Positions 9,701 to 17,233 of a stretch of DNA of 64,000 nucleotides are shown in pieces. The translations under genes were made by a program, and so were the position numbers. The stretch comes from a virus. Under the pieces are notes generated by a model. That model was not told where the DNA came from. It ran no database searches and saw only the letters and a program-made list of their open reading frames with translations. Every line of letters starts with the position of its first letter. Within the stretch, counting starts at the first letter, position 1. Location of the stretch: positions 1 to 64,000 of the IMG/VR virus record IMGVR_UViG_3300020735_000007; one strand, written 5' to 3'.

Positions 9701-10450
9701 CAATTGAGAGAATTATCAGTTAAAAAAGCGAGTCTGCTAATCAAACAAGCCTATGGTGGCATGGAAAAATACTATCCGAGAGAGCAGTTCATCGAAGAAC
9801 TTCAAGAGTTTATCTTAGAAAATCTCTCAGGGATGACTCCACTAAGAAGCTTTAAGAAACATATAGAAGACCAATTTGGTCAAGTTTACCACTTAGGCAC
9901 AACTTTCAAACTGGACAAAGATTTGTGGGATAAGGCTATGCAGGGCCTTCGTAGTAAGAAGCAAGTAGAAGTGGTTACGGCCATCACTCCCTATTCAAAA
10001 GCCGCCAGTGTCAAGCAGGGCTACATTACTTATATTAAAAAGGTAGCCGATGATAGCGATGAAATTATTGAAGAAACTAAGAAAGAGCATTACGGCCAAG
10101 AGGTTATTATGGATCTTCATGATGTTGACCCAGATAAATTCCAGACCCACATCTTGAAAAAGTTTGCCGAAGACCTCTGTGATGAAATTGATATGCAGCG
10201 AGGACCAATTTACAGTTGGGGCCAGGATAAGTTTGAAGGAACTTACAAAACCCATCCCAAGAAAGATGGAATCAGCGTAGTTCAGTTCCTTTACGAATCT
10301 TCTATAACTATTCATGCCTTGGATGAACTTCAGAAAATTTTCATTAACGTCTTCTCTTGCAAGGATTTTGATCCAGAAAAAGCCAAGGCATTTGCTTTGA
10401 AAACTTTGGGTGGAAATTTAGTAACAGAACATAACATAGTGAGAAATTAA
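6740..10450 (+). CDS. Large duplicated WCT-domain protein with three zinc fingers, 1236 aa
   Basis: Function unknown. The protein is an internal duplication. Each unit has an N-terminal helical part with a D-P-(T/S)-x-N-G-x-Y-x-E-W signature (residues 39-49 and 542-552), then a domain centred on GSHWCT (169-171 and 671-673) followed by Y...RG(A/P)(I/L)YV and a D-R-Y strand, then a treble-clef-like zinc finger (C278, C281, C309/C310, C313 and C808, C811, C829/C830, C833). A third finger follows at about 894-919. Two other genes here (51590 and 53330) share the WCT core, and 53330 shares the N-terminal part. The ATG has AGAGGT 6 bases upstream. First of three plus-strand genes with only 2-3 bases between them. 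Confidence 0.85.
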   Translation: MFKSTLLSLLAAASQAKKEALEKKYLVSQGFVEICANIDPTPNGQYTEWLVKVLRHDENVGPALQDELKDALEEFGRLKNSAAWATGLINGKPKNNILSYANFNDLISVIQESSPDDYSKKERERDLQRRRKQYLAEGCEEIGSPGEGVVCYEPTTVRAVQLMGEGSHWCTKNPGYAQRYLSRGAIYVFTTEEKESSYESDRYLQIHVPDDSVTGFEAQDADGEDIGNWEIEDKCYQVNDEWWGIVQWLSNYDRDLERYIREGFIFNDINDMAHFEKCDQCDAYMETDSYDTIYVNNDDSPDKESHNFCCEGCFKEFYNDIIEKKVKAFVATIPGKEERNQKAMDDAEELIYGTGWDPKATKVFRAMHEAAIRMGLPNTVNHHYALDWYLANLTSGIRAFENGQSDRVEKVTPGLTLGDYKWALKVLQPVYDELMTYDTLYDDILEYVKDQFTPTSTDIDDIIENSGMGKVQEESAPEIEGEIATDELEPTSEPSEKLKKSSLSNFKSALLKFAAASEAKKKALASKYHLPPHGVDTLSLVDPSQNGEYLEWLCRETRKAMDDPEGRSSLAGTMKRDDIKIMLERYAMLKRSANFTGEKDIMKLGLSDLKEIYDTATRADLSKNEQGRELIREKDKYLRDGCEPLAKTRGYSFYRCTTPEALVLMSTGSHWCTQGEGTAEAYLERGPLYVITQDSGTNEHYGSDRYALIRVPTKNIQGQGVGAIECQDVDGRNIGDQIFSRDPFSDSADVGQKYDVDSNYWWIFETLAEFDPKIKESMEQKIIFPGAWDINNDNDLYEDHEDQELTNCANCDEPVAEEDAIYLSGNPYCCSYCVREYFRPAINRLIDKFLPNADENKKRRARTYIEEQLNINGYDDLEAEREKILVRGGFCQKCEDCHEAIPAGNEINYKKGSFCAVSCFISYYMQDMDDTMAYIQKKLGMDEDSHFQMYDEKIAERAIRNETMGIDSGFYQATLQVLLDTRQITEQQLRELSVKKASLLIKQAYGGMEKYYPREQFIEELQEFILENLSGMTPLRSFKKHIEDQFGQVYHLGTTFKLDKDLWDKAMQGLRSKKQVEVVTAITPYSKAASVKQGYITYIKKVADDSDEIIEETKKEHYGQEVIMDLHDVDPDKFQTHILKKFAEDLCDEIDMQRGPIYSWGQDKFEGTYKTHPKKDGISVVQFLYESSITIHALDELQKIFINVFSCKDFDPEKAKAFALKTLGGNLVTEHNIVRN

Positions 10451-10452
10451 CA

Positions 10453-11466
10453 ATGCCTATACCTAGTATCAACGGTGTGATGATTATCCCCACTGGCCTT
10501 GGCTGTTCTTTAGGTGGTGACGCAGCCTTTAATCCAGGATTGAAACTTATAGCTGGATGCTGTAAAAAATTAGTGGTGAATCCAAATTTATGTAATGCTT
10601 CGGACATTAACGAACAAACTCCCAATTGCCTTTATGTCGAAGGTTCCATCATTGATAGGTTCTTAGCTGGTTCAATCAATCTGAAACCAGTAAAAACTCA
10701 TAACAAAATTCTCTGTGTAGTAAATTCCCCTATTACTCCAGGTAGCATCAATGCGGTTAATGCCGGTATATGGGGCCTTGGGGCTGAGATTGAACTTTTA
10801 GAACTAACTACCCCCCTGATCATGAAAGCTCATCTAAATGACGATGGAACTGCGGGGGGATCTGCCAGTGGTTTAATAGCCCTTATTGAACAAATTAAAG
10901 ATAAAGATTTTGATGCTTTGGCTATTCACACCACTATTGATTGTGACGAAGAACTTGCTAATAGTTATTGGGAGGGAGATATTACAGTTAATCCTTGGGG
11001 AGCGATTGAAGCTCAAATTAGTAAATATATTGCTTCAGCCATTGATAAACCAGTCGCTCATGCTCCAATGGATTTTCTTCAAGATAATCTTTATAACAAG
11101 GTAGTGGTTAAACCCTCTCAATCTCCAGAGATTATATCCAATACTTATCTTTTTTGTGTTTTAAAGGGATTACATCAAAGTCCTCTGATTGATCTGATTA
11201 AAAATCCCAAGAATATATCTAATGAAGATATAGATTTCCTCCTAACCCCCCATAACTGTTGGGGAAGTCCTCATATCTCTTGTCTAAATCACGGTATCCC
11301 TATCATAGTCGTAATGGAGAACACTACTTGTCAGAGTAATTTCTCTTATCCTGAAGGGATCAGAGGGAACAAGAAAGTCGTCTTTGTAGAAAATTATTTA
11401 GAAGCTGCGGGACTCATAATGTGTATGAATGCCGGGGTATCATATAAAACCGTTATTTTAGGATAA
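10453..11466 (+). CDS. DUF3326-like protein, 337 aa
   Basis: The start IIPTGLGCSLGGDA, the PNLCNAS strand and YVEGSIIDRF match what I know of DUF3326, a family of unknown function found mainly in cyanobacteria and plants. It is close to full length for that family. Conserved cysteines, glycine loops and a late NHGIPIIVVMENT segment suggest an enzyme. It begins 2 bases after the WCT gene stop and ends 3 bases before the Cys-cluster gene, so the three plus-strand genes probably form one transcript. A phage copy is unusual. Confidence 0.6.
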   Translation: MPIPSINGVMIIPTGLGCSLGGDAAFNPGLKLIAGCCKKLVVNPNLCNASDINEQTPNCLYVEGSIIDRFLAGSINLKPVKTHNKILCVVNSPITPGSINAVNAGIWGLGAEIELLELTTPLIMKAHLNDDGTAGGSASGLIALIEQIKDKDFDALAIHTTIDCDEELANSYWEGDITVNPWGAIEAQISKYIASAIDKPVAHAPMDFLQDNLYNKVVVKPSQSPEIISNTYLFCVLKGLHQSPLIDLIKNPKNISNEDIDFLLTPHNCWGSPHISCLNHGIPIIVVMENTTCQSNFSYPEGIRGNKKVVFVENYLEAAGLIMCMNAGVSYKTVILG

Positions 11467-11469
11467 GAA

Positions 11470-11778
11470 ATGTCATTATCATGTACTTCCTGTGGAGCTT
11501 GCTGCACCAATCCTGACCCTAAATGGGTAGAAGTTACCAATAGTGATGCCGAACATATATCTCCAGATATGCTTCAACAAGGAGATATTCTTCCTTATGC
11601 TATGAAGATGACTGATGGAATTTGTTGCGCTCTTGAAGGAATTCTTGGAGCCGAAGTGAGATGCTCTATTTATCCTAATCGCCCCACAATTTGTAGAGTG
11701 GTTCAAATTGGTGATCATATTTGTAATCAGAGTCGAACCGGTTTAGAAGGATCCCAATCTGGTTCTAATGCTTTGTGA
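11470..11778 (+). CDS. YkgJ-like CxxCxxCC cysteine-cluster protein, 102 aa
   Basis: CTSCGACC near the N-terminus, GICCAL in the middle, and CSIYPNRPTICR with a later GDHIC match the UPF0153/YkgJ family, thought to bind a metal or Fe-S centre. The C-terminus overlaps the convergent small gene 11727-11894 by 52 bases. It is shorter than typical members but keeps all the diagnostic cysteines. It is the third gene of the plus-strand string. Confidence 0.75.
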   Translation: MSLSCTSCGACCTNPDPKWVEVTNSDAEHISPDMLQQGDILPYAMKMTDGICCALEGILGAEVRCSIYPNRPTICRVVQIGDHICNQSRTGLEGSQSGSNAL

Positions 11779-11894
11779 GCAATATGACAAACGGTGGAGA
11801 AAGCACTGGCCCCTGGCTGAGTCATATTCATATGTCTAATGATATATTCCAGAGCTAGTTTATAGCGATCACGTTCTTCTTCAATATTGTTCAT
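11727..11894 (-). CDS. Small helical protein, 55 aa
   Basis: ATG at 11894 with GGAG 6 bases upstream, ending at TGA 11727-11729. The sequence starts MNNIEEERDRYKLALEYI and is an amphipathic helix with a second alanine-rich helix (AFSTVCHIAHKAL). Such small proteins are frequent in phages and have no known role. It overlaps the 3' end of the convergent Cys-cluster gene. Confidence 0.65.
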   Translation of the reverse strand: MNNIEEERDRYKLALEYIIRHMNMTQPGASAFSTVCHIAHKALEPDWDPSKPVRL

Positions 11895-11915
11895 TTTAGG
11901 CTCCATACCACTATA

Positions 11916-13052
11916 TTACTGACGGATAGCCTGACACGCTTCTTCAAAGGTAAAAGTTCCAGGATTTTTATCCGGGTAGTATTGTTTATACATTGCTAAA
12001 ATTTCTTTTGGAGATTTAAAGCCTAGCTTAGACATTAAGAACCGAACATCCTTAGTGTCGTTTCCCTTCTCCTCTTTCCGACCTGAATCTAACTTATTAG
12101 CAAATAAATATTCAGGATTTGGAACTCTAACTGTTAAATTTGGAAGGGTTACAGGGGTATCATATGTCACATTGCTAGGAAGCCAGATGTAAGGTTGAAC
12201 TCCATTATTCATCCATTCGTGATGAACATGAACTCTATCTCCAACTTCCTTAATCAACTCATTCATAATCTCCTCATCCAAATCTGGACTTGAAGATTTA
12301 TAATCATAGAACACATCCACATCCTTTACAGGGCGGGAGAAATCGTCATAAGATAAAAGAATAGCGGCCCCACCAAGAGCCGTTACCTGCGCCTTCATAT
12401 CACATTCACCTAAGGCATCATTCAAAGCTTGAAGGGCTTCCATGAGCTTACCACGGCTCATTTCCCCTGATGCTTGTTTCTCCATGAAATCTCCTTTAAG
12501 GTATTTTTCAGCCCATTCATCACAAAGAGGATGAGGAAGTTTTAGTATCTTTGAGGCATATCTTTCAGCTAGCTCTCCCCCTGCTTTTGCTATAGCGGGT
12601 TCCCCTAGTGGAAACGGTCTTCCTCCTAAACAATTAAATGCGTAAGCGTAAGCAATTCTAGGGTCACTAGCTATGATAGGTTCACCAGGGGGCCAGCCAC
12701 AAGCATCTCTATCAAACCCTTTTCCTGGGGTGTAACAACGTTCAGGTCTATTATAAGCGTAGGAATAAGCCCATTGAGGAGATTTAATAATGTCCTCCTC
12801 AGAGAAATGTTCTAAAAATTTTTTCAAGGGTCCAGAAGGAGTGAGAATGACTGGCATAATCCTTTGTCTTGTAACAGGGTCATACTCAGCAAAACTATAA
12901 TTCTGCATCCCGTATTCTGCCAATTCTTCATAAGGAACGGTGTAACCAATGAAGCCAATAGGGTTCTTTTCAGATAAACGCTTCTTGAATTCCCCTTTTA
13001 GGAATTTATATTGCTGTAAGGAGCGAAATATGTTCCTATCTACAATTTTCAT
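11916..13052 (-). CDS. YA-repeat plus nucleotidyltransferase (DUF6036-like) protein, 378 aa
   Basis: The N-terminal half carries repeats of the form (A/S)YAYA...GRPFPLGEPAIA, shared with the neighbouring gene. The C-terminal half, from about residue 195, looks like a minimal nucleotidyltransferase: ALGGAAILL, then RPVKDVDVFYD, giving the paired aspartates of the GG...DxD motif. Such domains occur in DUF6036 and AbiEii-like proteins. ATGA overlap with the upstream gene indicates coupled translation. The link between repeat and enzyme is unexplained. Confidence 0.7.
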   Translation of the reverse strand: MKIVDRNIFRSLQQYKFLKGEFKKRLSEKNPIGFIGYTVPYEELAEYGMQNYSFAEYDPVTRQRIMPVILTPSGPLKKFLEHFSEEDIIKSPQWAYSYAYNRPERCYTPGKGFDRDACGWPPGEPIIASDPRIAYAYAFNCLGGRPFPLGEPAIAKAGGELAERYASKILKLPHPLCDEWAEKYLKGDFMEKQASGEMSRGKLMEALQALNDALGECDMKAQVTALGGAAILLSYDDFSRPVKDVDVFYDYKSSSPDLDEEIMNELIKEVGDRVHVHHEWMNNGVQPYIWLPSNVTYDTPVTLPNLTVRVPNPEYLFANKLDSGRKEEKGNDTKDVRFLMSKLGFKSPKEILAMYKQYYPDKNPGTFTFEEACQAIRQ

Positions 13053-13630
13053 AAAATAACTTCATTATCTTCATCAAGTTCAATACCATACTTCTTTAAA
13101 TGCTCTTTGCCCCATACCAATGCTTCAGCATATGATAATAAAAGGACATTTAAAGCATATAAGAAAGCCCAACGATGCTCTTTAGCTATCGCATACTCTC
13201 CTAATTCAAATGGACCTCTAATGACATCTCTAGCGTAATAGTAGCTCCAATCTGCAAAACGAGAGATTCTTTCTTCAGCCTGAGGAAAGGGGTGACGTAG
13301 GATATAACGAGCATAAAGATAGGAACTCTCTACGTCTGTGGCTATCATAGGTTCCCCAAGCTCAAAGTGTCTACCTGTTAAACGAGCATAAAAATATGAG
13401 TATCGTCCATTTTTAGCTATTTGTTCTTCGGTAAATCTAGCCTTAAATTTAGAGACATTAATAATACCTCCGTTCTCTCTCCAAACAGGGTTGACCCCAC
13501 ACGATTTGGGGTCATGATTAACCACAAATTGTATGGGGTCATGGTCTTCTAACCATTTCTGAACACAGCTATAGAAAGTCTTTCTGAGAAATTTTACTTT
13601 CTTCTTATACTTCCTTACGGGATAACACAT
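13049..13630 (-). CDS. YA-repeat protein, 193 aa
   Basis: At least three repeats of about 35 residues follow the pattern Y-YAR-(x)-GR/GP-F-ELGE-IA (YFYARLTGRHFELGEPMIA, then SYLYARYILRHPFP, then YYYARDVIRGPFELGEYAIA). The same unit appears in the downstream nucleotidyltransferase gene, which overlaps it by 4 bases. These repeats are known from other large phages without a function. The N-terminus is very basic (KYKKKVKFLRK). Confidence 0.75.
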   Translation of the reverse strand: MCYPVRKYKKKVKFLRKTFYSCVQKWLEDHDPIQFVVNHDPKSCGVNPVWRENGGIINVSKFKARFTEEQIAKNGRYSYFYARLTGRHFELGEPMIATDVESSYLYARYILRHPFPQAEERISRFADWSYYYARDVIRGPFELGEYAIAKEHRWAFLYALNVLLLSYAEALVWGKEHLKKYGIELDEDNEVIL

Positions 13631-13672
13631 GTTACGAAGGCTCCTAATAGAAGAAGCGTTAAGTCAAGTTTT

Positions 13673-14347
13673 TTAAACTTTGATTACAATCGGGGGATTC
13701 ACAGGACGATACTGCCGATTGCAAGTAGCAGCGTTCACAAATTGAGTCTCTCCCTGAAACTTCTGACCGTAGCCTTCATGAATATGACCGAAGACATGGA
13801 AGCGGGGTTTGACTTCGTGAATCCTGTCTCTCAGTGCTGCGCTCCCCAGCCACTTCTGCTTAAAATCTTGACAGACTTCATCCAGAATACCAAGTGGAGG
13901 GCCATGAGTAACCAAGACATCCAGACCCTCAGGAATCATGCCATAAATATCTTTGAGCTTGTCCTCGTATTCGTTGAACGCCCACGCATGAAAAAACGGA
14001 GTGTGGGGTGTCGCATAGATAGTGATAGTTTTGGCAATTTTAGGATCATAAAAAATTCTAGCCTCATCTTGAAGATAGATGATTCCGTTATCTTGCATGA
14101 TGGTTCTAGCCAAATGTGGTTGATCTTGGAATAGAAAATCGTGGTTTCCGGCGCAAAAAATCCTATGACGATATGGGGTTTTACCAAACCACTTAGCAAA
14201 ATTTTCAATTTCTACAATGCTTCCACGATAGGTGGCATCCCCTGCATGGATAATCATATCTCCCTTGGGAAGCTTAATGGTATTATGCTGTGTGTGAGTA
14301 TCCGCTATGCAAACTATTTTCCAATTTTTCTTCAGTCTTGGTGCCAT
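13673..14347 (-). CDS. Calcineurin-like metallophosphoesterase, 224 aa
   Basis: Motifs in order: ADTH, HAGDAT, CAGNHD, VTHGPP and FGHIHEGYG, which together make the two-metal site of this superfamily. The closest general resemblance is to compact single-domain phosphoesterases; the substrate cannot be read from the sequence. The start at 14347 has AAGGAG, while the ATG six codons upstream has none. The first 65 bases overlap the 3' end of the C39/GNAT gene in another frame. Confidence 0.88.
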   Translation of the reverse strand: MAPRLKKNWKIVCIADTHTQHNTIKLPKGDMIIHAGDATYRGSIVEIENFAKWFGKTPYRHRIFCAGNHDFLFQDQPHLARTIMQDNGIIYLQDEARIFYDPKIAKTITIYATPHTPFFHAWAFNEYEDKLKDIYGMIPEGLDVLVTHGPPLGILDEVCQDFKQKWLGSAALRDRIHEVKPRFHVFGHIHEGYGQKFQGETQFVNAATCNRQYRPVNPPIVIKV

Positions 14348-15305
14348 TCTTTCTCCTTTGTTCATTCAAGTCCATCAGGGTAACAGCAAACCCATCTTCA
14401 CTACCGGAAATTACCTTTCGGCCATACTTGACCCAATTCTTGACATTCTTGAGACTGGCGAGATGCATACCCCAAACATAATCCACCCCCTCCATTTCAA
14501 CCGGAATAGCTCTTAGAGCCGCCCCGATTCCCTGGCCCCTAAACTCTGGAAGAAGGAAAAGAGCGACACCTTGAATGCCAACCTTATCCTTGTAGTTTTC
14601 TCCTGAATCATTCAAATAGAAACTACCAATCTTGTTGAATTCAAGGAAGTAGCCACCGATGATTCTGTTCCTGTAAACAGCCACATAAGCATTATCAAGG
14701 CTTTCCATGGCCCACATAACAGAGTTATAAAACCCATTTGCAGTGCCACCAATCTTGTCCTTGAAACTACCAAAACCAGCATCAAGGAGAGCTTCATCAA
14801 CTTCATGGGGTTCAATCTTGCGAATTTCAACGGTTTCATCGTTAAAAGACTTTTCAATGATGAAACCATCATATTCTCGACAGCCCCAAATCTCATCCAT
14901 GAAAGCTTTGGAACAAACCCAATAGCGGCCCATGGGGTCAGCAATAAGATAGTTCTCCTTGTCCTTACCATAGACTAGGAGCCAATGCTTACATCCATGA
15001 ATAGCTGTTCTCATGAGAAAGAGCTTGTTTTGCTTAAGGGCTTCATCCACCAGTTCAAACGGCTTTTCAGCCTGGAAGGTACGGGTGTAAGGAATCTCCA
15101 AAGCAGTCAAACCGTTAATCATACCCTCATGGGTTGTCCCAGTGGCAGGATTAGTAAGGAAAAGCTGCTTGACCTCTTCTAACGTAAGGTCATTAGCTGG
15201 AGCATATACATTAAGCATCATCTTAGCGGCTGTTGCTCCGCACGAATATCCATCGGGTTGAGAAATAAGCTCTGGCACCGGATGGATAGAAATTGTCTTG
15301 TTCAT
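14283..15305 (-). CDS. C39-like peptidase fused to a GNAT acetyltransferase, 340 aa
   Basis: Residues 1-150 look like a papain-fold C39-type peptidase: QPDGYSCGATAAK with the catalytic-type cysteine, a histidine in CKHWLLVYG, and ADPMG supplying the aspartate. Residues 160-320 carry a GNAT domain with a GVALFLLPEFRGQGIGAAL acetyl-CoA-binding stretch. Cleavage and acetylation in one protein suggests modification of a host protein or peptide, but that is inference. AGGAGG precedes the ATG, and the promoter at 15323-15353 is immediately upstream. Confidence 0.75.
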   Translation of the reverse strand: MNKTISIHPVPELISQPDGYSCGATAAKMMLNVYAPANDLTLEEVKQLFLTNPATGTTHEGMINGLTALEIPYTRTFQAEKPFELVDEALKQNKLFLMRTAIHGCKHWLLVYGKDKENYLIADPMGRYWVCSKAFMDEIWGCREYDGFIIEKSFNDETVEIRKIEPHEVDEALLDAGFGSFKDKIGGTANGFYNSVMWAMESLDNAYVAVYRNRIIGGYFLEFNKIGSFYLNDSGENYKDKVGIQGVALFLLPEFRGQGIGAALRAIPVEMEGVDYVWGMHLASLKNVKNWVKYGRKVISGSEDGFAVTLMDLNEQRRKNGTKTEEKLENSLHSGYSHTA

Positions 15306-15322
15306 TTCTAACCTCCTATACT

Positions 15323-15353
15323 ATTATACCAATATGGTCACAATTTGAGGCAA
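15323..15353 (-). promoter_or_regulatory. Promoter, TTGCCT-19 bp-TATAAT class
   Basis: Minus-strand TTGCCTCAAA, 19 bp from the first hexamer to TATAAT. It drives the C39/GNAT gene and lies in the 86-base gap shared with the divergent NFACT-R gene. Confidence 0.7.
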
Positions 15354-15391
15354 CTTTATTTTGACTTTCTAACTATTCTATTGAGGGTTAT

Positions 15392-15766
15392 ATGAATTTT
15401 CATTCCCACTTTCTCACAGCTAAAGCCCCATACAAAACTAAAGAATTCAACGGCTTCACTATCCTAATTGGAAGATCAGCCGCTGATAATGATATTTTGT
15501 CTATGGAGATTGCACAACCAAATGATTGGTGGCTTCATACCGCAGATTGCCCAGGTAGCCATATTGTCATTAGGAACCCTGAGAACTTATCTGAAATACC
15601 CTCTGAAGTGCTACAGGAGGCCGTAAGAGCCGCTGTAGAAAACTCCAAGGCAAAGGGACAGGCAGGAGTTAAAGTTGTCTTAGGAAAGGCTGGGGATCTG
15701 TCTAAACCCAAAGGGTCAGCCGTTGGGGAAATCCACATTTCCAAATACAGAATCATCAAAGCTTAA
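15392..15766 (+). CDS. Stand-alone NFACT-R (DUF814) protein, 124 aa
   Basis: Matches the NFACT-R domain of RqcH/Tae2 proteins, which bind RNA in ribosome quality control: GRSAADNDIL, then PNDWWLHTADCPGSHIVIR, an AVRAAVENSKAKG helix and a K-PKGSAVGEIH ending. The rest of RqcH (NFACT-N and coiled coil) is absent. Free-standing copies exist in bacteria, but their role is unclear. Here it may act on stalled ribosomes or tRNA; this is inference. GAGGG lies 5 bases before the ATG. It is the only plus-strand gene in this part. Confidence 0.75.
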   Translation: MNFHSHFLTAKAPYKTKEFNGFTILIGRSAADNDILSMEIAQPNDWWLHTADCPGSHIVIRNPENLSEIPSEVLQEAVRAAVENSKAKGQAGVKVVLGKAGDLSKPKGSAVGEIHISKYRIIKA

Positions 15767-16272
15767 GCTAAAATAGCAAGAGAGTAAGGTTTAGTCGCCT
15801 CTGTTTCTTTAGCGAAGATAGTATCAATAATATCCGTAAGATAAGCTTCATCATCATGAAGCCTGACCTTGCTATATCCATTTTCTTTTTCAATTTCAGA
15901 GATAAAGGAACTGTAATTTTTCTTCATCATATCAATGAAGCCTTCGTCATTACCACGTTTCTTATAGCGATTGAGATATTCATTTTTTAATGAGGATGCT
16001 GGATATACTATAACATAAGGAATATTGGCTTTCACCAGAGCCTTACGGACTTCCTTGTGAGAAGACACCAAAATCACATCTACTTTCCCGATATTTTCCT
16101 TGATATGTTCAACATAATTCATTGGAAAATCGGGGTTCCTAGATTTTACTCCATCAATAATAGCCCAAGAATAGCCACTTGAGTCAGAATCCAGGACTTT
16201 TAAATCAGAATGTTGCTGGTAATAAGTTTTTCCAATGCCGGGGAAGGCAGAGATGACTACGGTTTTAGTCAT
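15763..16272 (-). CDS. P-loop NTPase/kinase-like protein, 169 aa
   Basis: A Walker A motif FPGIGKT at residues 10-16 follows a beta strand, with a DSDSSGYSW segment after it, as in phage adenylate-kinase-like NTPases. A VDVILVSSH strand could be the Walker B region. It overlaps the upstream gene by 8 bases and the convergent NFACT-R gene by 4. Substrate unknown. Confidence 0.7.
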   Translation of the reverse strand: MTKTVVISAFPGIGKTYYQQHSDLKVLDSDSSGYSWAIIDGVKSRNPDFPMNYVEHIKENIGKVDVILVSSHKEVRKALVKANIPYVIVYPASSLKNEYLNRYKKRGNDEGFIDMMKKNYSSFISEIEKENGYSKVRLHDDEAYLTDIIDTIFAKETEATKPYSLAILA

Positions 16273-16543
16273 GATCCTTCACTCCCTTTTCCTTTTTGCC
16301 AATTTCAATTAGCATATCCTCCACATCCACCTCTTCCATATCATTTTTGATGTTATAGATGAAGGTTCTAATGAGGGGACGGTTACACGGTTTCTTCATG
16401 AACTCCTGAGTGAATAGATCCATATCAATTCTATTCCCCTCAAAAGACTTTAAAGCTTCGGCCCAGGTTGCCAGTAAATTATTAAGGGCGGTTTGGTATC
16501 TGGTCCCCCATGATTGAGAAGAAACCAGAAAGGGGTGTGACAT
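16265..16543 (-). CDS. Hypothetical protein, 92 aa
   Basis: The start at 16543 follows AAAGGAG; the ATG 14 codons earlier lacks a site and lies close to the promoter. The protein is helical with an acidic C-terminus. It is coupled to the P-loop gene by an 8-base overlap. No family recognised. Confidence 0.65.
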   Translation of the reverse strand: MSHPFLVSSQSWGTRYQTALNNLLATWAEALKSFEGNRIDMDLFTQEFMKKPCNRPLIRTFIYNIKNDMEEVDVEDMLIEIGKKEKGVKDHD

Positions 16544-16585
16544 CGTTGTTGCTCCTTTAGCAGATGAGAGTATCACTCTATTCAT

Positions 16586-16614
16586 ATTATACTAATTTTC
16601 TGGATAAATACCAA
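16586..16614 (-). promoter_or_regulatory. Sigma70-like promoter, TTGGTA-17 bp-TATAAT
   Basis: Minus-strand TTGGTA, 17 bp, TATAAT, just before the 16265-16543 gene. Unlike the other promoters here, the standard 17-bp spacing fits better. Confidence 0.55.
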
Positions 16615-17233
16615 GAATTAATTCTTTAAAATAAGGAAGTTTTTCAATGGCGGGGCAAATGACTTCTCGCCACTCAGGCATTCTATGATCTTTTCGATAA
16701 TTGTACATTGAGGCTAAAGCTTGATAGCTGAATCCGCGATTACGAGCCTGGAGCCAACCTTCAGGAAGGCAAGATTTAAGAACTTCAATTGGAATGGCCT
16801 GTCGAGAACCATACTCAGTCGTTAAAGAATTCACAGCATCCTCAAACTGATCCACCACAAAACTAGGAGTATAGTCCACGAACATAGTGGACTTAATTTG
16901 TTTGCATTCTTTAACTAAAGTATACATAGTGGATTCGGATGAAATCATATCAACACCCACTGAATAAGTGTCTAATTCAGACCATATACTTCTTGGCATA
17001 TTGATGTTGAACCAAGCTGTAATACCACGTTGAAACTTGGCATGAACTGGTCCTTGCTTAATCAGACTAGTAGCCAGCTTAATATCCTTAGGTCCAAGAA
17101 AAATACCCGGCTCTTTAGGAAGTCGTTCATGCGAAAGTTGAGAATCACCAATAGATTTAGTGGGAAATCTCATTCCTTCAATAGAGGCAATGAAACCCCC
17201 AACTTCAATAAGCTTAAAACAGACATTCATCAT
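16592..17233 (-). CDS. Conserved phage protein of unknown function, 213 aa
   Basis: The block around GPVHAKFQRGITAWF and SELDTYSVGVDMISSESTM recalls a protein found in many phages, always without an assigned role. A GAGGG site precedes the ATG, which overlaps the TAA of the upstream gene (TAATG). Mixed alpha/beta, no membrane segment. Confidence 0.65.
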   Translation of the reverse strand: MMNVCFKLIEVGGFIASIEGMRFPTKSIGDSQLSHERLPKEPGIFLGPKDIKLATSLIKQGPVHAKFQRGITAWFNINMPRSIWSELDTYSVGVDMISSESTMYTLVKECKQIKSTMFVDYTPSFVVDQFEDAVNSLTTEYGSRQAIPIEVLKSCLPEGWLQARNRGFSYQALASMYNYRKDHRMPEWREVICPAIEKLPYFKELILGIYPEN

